Of a DNA stretch of 64,000 bases, positions 61,815 through 64,000 are shown piece by piece (within the stretch, counting starts at the first letter, position 1; the number at the start of each line of letters is the position of its first letter). The notes under the pieces are model-generated. The model made no database searches, was not told where the DNA came from, and worked only from the letters and a program-made list of their open reading frames with translations. This DNA is from JBHGBM01 sp041946965. Lineage in GTDB: Bacteria > Acidobacteriota > Terriglobia > Bryobacterales > Bryobacteraceae. The translations under genes and the position numbers were made by a program. The stretch is taken from positions 62,001 to 126,000 of the forward strand of contig JBHGBM010000001.1 of the NCBI GenBank assembly GCA_041946965.1, in the 5' to 3' direction.

Positions 61815-62634
61815 ACTCGCAGCCGACCAGCGCGATGGCCGCCAGCAGGTACATCCACACCACCAGCGCGATGCTGGTCCCGATGCTTCCGTACATCACG
61901 TTATAGTGCGCCATGTTGCGGACGTACCAGCCGAAGCCCGCGGTGGCCAGCAGCCACAGCGCCGTCGCCACCACCGCGCCGGGCAGGACCGCTCTCCAGC
62001 GCTGCTTGCGGTAGGGGCCGAAGTAATAAAGGAGCGAGGTCACCAGAATCGTCGCGCCGAAGGCCACCACGTATCGCGCCAGCATGCTCACCCATTGCCA
62101 GACCCAGGCGTAGGGGGTGAGGCCCGGTTCGACCTTCATCCAGTCCAGGACCGCCCGCTCCACCTGGGCGCCGAACAGCACCAGCAGGGAGGCCCCGATC
62201 AGGGGCGCCGTAGCGGCGAGCACGAGCGCCACCGCCACGCCGGTGCCGCGCAGGAAGCCGCGGTTGCGCGGCACCCGGTAGGCCGCCTGGAAGCCCTCGA
62301 TCAGGCTCTTGACGACGCTGGAGGCGGCCCACAGCGAAACCAGCCCGGCGAAGATCAGCAGGTGCAGGGGCCGCGCGCCGCGCACCTGGAACTGGCGCAG
62401 CACCAGTTCCTGGGTGCCGGGCGGCAGCACTTCGGAGAGGAAACGCTCGATCGTCTCGGAGACGAATTGGGCCCTGGTCTGTACCAGAATGGTCGCCGCG
62501 GACGTCAAAACCGGAAAGAAGGAGAGGAGGGCGGAGTACGCGGCGCCCTTGGCGATGCTGAAACAGTTATCATCGAAGGCGGCAACCAGGCTCCTCCGCA
62601 GCAGGAAGGGCAGGGACCGCCATGTCAACCGCAC
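61780..62634 (-). CDS. YihY/BrkB-family inner-membrane protein
   Basis: About 284 residues, six predicted membrane helices. Family signatures: AAYSALLSFFPVLTS near the start, LWAASSVVKSLIEGFQAAY in the middle, YYFGPYRKQRWRAVLPGAVVAT and WMYLLAAIALVGCEFNAE at the end. Often misnamed ribonuclease BN; the actual role is unknown, possibly transport or envelope. GTG 62634 gives normal family length; in-frame ATGs at 62688 and 62667 would add an untypical Cys-containing stretch. Divergent from the ABC transporter genes. Confidence 0.85.
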   Translation of the reverse strand: MRLTWRSLPFLLRRSLVAAFDDNCFSIAKGAAYSALLSFFPVLTSAATILVQTRAQFVSETIERFLSEVLPPGTQELVLRQFQVRGARPLHLLIFAGLVSLWAASSVVKSLIEGFQAAYRVPRNRGFLRGTGVAVALVLAATAPLIGASLLVLFGAQVERAVLDWMKVEPGLTPYAWVWQWVSMLARYVVAFGATILVTSLLYYFGPYRKQRWRAVLPGAVVATALWLLATAGFGWYVRNMAHYNVMYGSIGTSIALVVWMYLLAAIALVGCEFNAECERLARA

Positions 62635-62704
62635 AGTTCCAGTATAGACCGCCGGCCCGCAAGTCATTCTGCCGCAAGATGTTGTCAAGGAACGTACATG
62701 GCGT

Positions 62705-62734
62705 TTGACAACCCTCTCCCGCCGTTCTTATGAT
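62705..62734 (+). promoter_or_regulatory. Near-consensus sigma-70 promoter for the ABC transporter
   Basis: TTGACA (62705-62710), 18-base spacer, TATGAT (62729-62734): 6/6 and 5/6 matches. It lies 93 bases before the ATG of the ATPase gene on the same strand, leaving an untranslated leader of roughly 85 bases with no obvious structure. Best promoter match seen in the window. Confidence 0.65.
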
Positions 62735-62827
62735 GAAAATTCACAGTTTATCTCCAAGTGCCGTAGCCACGGCGGCGCTTGAGCGCGCCGCTGTTGGCAG
62801 GTTACGCAGCTTTCTGGAACATTCACT

Positions 62828-63799
62828 ATGATCAAAGTCGAAGGCCTTACCAAGCGATACGCCCGTACCGTCGCTGTTGACGATATCTCCTTCGAAGTCG
62901 AAAAGGGGCAGATCGTGGGCTTCCTGGGGCCGAACGGCGCGGGGAAGACCACCACGATGCGCGTCCTCACGTGCTTCCTCCCGCCCACGTCGGGCACCGC
63001 CAGCGTGGCCGGGTACGACGTTCTCGGACAACCCATGGAGGTCAAGAAGCGGATCGGATATCTGCCGGAAACGCCTCCGGTGTATCCGGAAATGGAGGTC
63101 ATCGAATACCTCACCTTCGTCGGCCGGCTGAAGGGCATCAACTCGGCGGACCTGAGCCGCCGGGTCAACGAATCGATCGAGCGGTGCGCCATCGGCGATG
63201 TCCGCACCCGGCTCATCGGGAAACTCTCCAAAGGCTACCGGCAGCGCGTGGGACTGGCGCAAGCCATCATCCACAATCCCGACGTGCTGATCCTGGACGA
63301 GCCCACCGCCGGCCTCGACCCCAAACAGATCATCGAGACCCGCGAGCTGATCCGCCATCTCGCCGGCGAGCACACCATCATTCTCAGCACCCACATCCTC
63401 TCCGAGGTGGAACACACCTGCGAGCGCGTGGTCATTATTAATAAGGGCAAGCTCGTGGCCACGGATTCGGTGGCGACGCTGACCGCCCGGCTGCGCGGCT
63501 CCGAAGCCGTTTCGGTGGAAGTGGAAACCGAGAATCCCGACGAGGTGCAGCAGCGGCTGGAGCGCGTGGCCGGCGTGAGCCGCGTGGTGCTGAAGGGCCG
63601 CCGCGACGGGCACGCGGTGTTTGAAGTGGAGAGCCTGCAAGGGAAGCACGTGCGGCCGGAACTGGCCCGGGCCGTCATCTCGGCCGGCTGGAGCCTCAAC
63701 GAGCTGCGGCCCGTGGCGCTGAGCCTCGAGGATATCTTCCTGCAATTGACCGCCGCTGAATCCCAGGACGCCGCTACGGCGAAGAAGGGGGCCAAGTGA
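62828..63799 (+). CDS. ABC-2 type transporter ATP-binding protein (GldA/NosF-like)
   Basis: 323 residues. Walker A GPNGAGKTT (about 35-43), Q-loop after IGYLPETPPVYPEM, signature LSKGYRQRVGLAQA (the LSKGYRQ variant typical of the GldA/NosF group), Walker B VLILDEPTAGLD, H-loop STHILSE, plus a C-terminal regulatory domain of about 100 residues ending in SLEDIFLQL. It powers an ABC-2 export complex of unknown cargo. The last codons overlap the permease GTG start in a GTGA junction, so subunits are made together. Confidence 0.93.
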   Translation: MIKVEGLTKRYARTVAVDDISFEVEKGQIVGFLGPNGAGKTTTMRVLTCFLPPTSGTASVAGYDVLGQPMEVKKRIGYLPETPPVYPEMEVIEYLTFVGRLKGINSADLSRRVNESIERCAIGDVRTRLIGKLSKGYRQRVGLAQAIIHNPDVLILDEPTAGLDPKQIIETRELIRHLAGEHTIILSTHILSEVEHTCERVVIINKGKLVATDSVATLTARLRGSEAVSVEVETENPDEVQQRLERVAGVSRVVLKGRRDGHAVFEVESLQGKHVRPELARAVISAGWSLNELRPVALSLEDIFLQLTAAESQDAATAKKGAK

Positions 63800-64000
63800 A
63801 AAACATTCTTGTCATCACTCGCAAAGAACTGAAAAGTTACTTCGCTTCACCTATCGCGTATTTGCTGATGGCGTTTTTCGCGCTGATTTTCGGCTTCGGG
63901 TTCTACACGGCCACACGCGATTTCGTGCGCTTCAGCTTCCAGGCTTCCATGATGGGCCGGGGCATGCCGATGAACGTGAACGAGCAGGTGATCCGCCCGC
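63796..64000 (+). CDS. ABC-2 type permease (GldF-like), 5' part
   Basis: Only the first 68 codons lie in the window. GTG start overlaps the ATPase stop by 4 bases. ITRKELKSYFASPIAYLLMA followed by a hydrophobic helix (FFALIFGFGFY) is the typical amphipathic coupling helix and first membrane segment of ABC-2 permeases of the GldF type (KEL-x-SYF-x-SP). Together with the ATPase it forms an exporter; an auxiliary GldG-like subunit would be expected downstream, outside the window. Confidence 0.85.
   Translation, partial: MKNILVITRKELKSYFASPIAYLLMAFFALIFGFGFYTATRDFVRFSFQASMMGRGMPMNVNEQVIRP

Noticed and set aside
1..64000. SusD-like lipoproteins, which would make Bacteroidetes-type PULs
   Set aside because: No gene beside any receptor has SusD length or motifs; receptors are of the Oar-like acidobacterial type.
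1..64000. tRNA, rRNA, CRISPR arrays, insertion sequences
   Set aside because: No cloverleaf, conserved rRNA block, regularly spaced direct repeats or transposase-like protein was seen on either strand by reading; short tRNAs could still be missed by eye.

Overview
The window is GC-rich, densely coded bacterial DNA. It reads as an acidobacterium of the Solibacter/Bryobacter type. That assignment is inferred from gene content: six very large TonB-dependent receptors of the carboxypeptidase-regulatory-domain (Oar-like) kind without SusD, Tat-exported Gfo/Idh/MocA oxidoreductases, several sulfatases, and ThuA-like and DUF2961-type enzymes. I saw no rRNA, tRNA, CRISPR array, transposase or replication origin.

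Layout. 1-483: end of a sialidase-like gene. 484-7426 (minus): a probable operon of oxidoreductase, HEAT-repeat protein, glycosidase-like protein and TonB receptor. 7540-10741: ThuA-like protein, Rap1a/Tai-like secreted protein, second oxidoreductase, lone receiver protein. 10817-14511 (plus): sulfatase, unknown cytosolic protein, exonuclease III. 14565-16058 (minus): Ycf46-like AAA+ ATPase, then a glycosidase remnant. 16518-22367 (plus): a compact operon of two small secreted proteins, a TonB receptor and a membrane 4Fe-4S protein. 22407-27467: sugar isomerase-like protein, then two sulfatases and an MFS transporter with overlapping ends. 27451-30849: GH172-like (DUF2961) enzyme and sialidase-like enzyme, with a divergent esterase. 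30858-43898: two TonB receptors around a beta-propeller protein and an unusual alginate-lyase/GH140-like fusion, ending in a GH97 enzyme. 43892-45041: small secreted protein and a DUF2202 protein. 45123-51035 (minus): TonB receptor, oxidoreductase, neutral-ceramidase-like enzyme. 51165-53969: large unknown secreted protein. 53997-58830 (minus): sulfatase and TonB receptor. 58894-59724: cysteine-rich ferredoxin. 59733-61414 (minus): a compositionally foreign two-gene module, TcmP plus Gp37/Gp68-like (DUF5131), bordered by gene remnants. 61780-end: YihY/BrkB membrane protein and an ABC-2 export system cut by the window edge.

How it works together: most of the window looks like repeated small loci for scavenging complex, probably sulfated, glycans or glycoconjugates. 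Each pairs an outer-membrane receptor with one or a few exported hydrolases, sulfatases or dehydrogenases. TonB/ExbBD, sulfatase maturase and SusD partners are not in the window. The features that stand apart are the TcmP/DUF5131 module, the redox-plus-receptor operon at 16518-22367, and the multi-enzyme fusion at 35380-38529.
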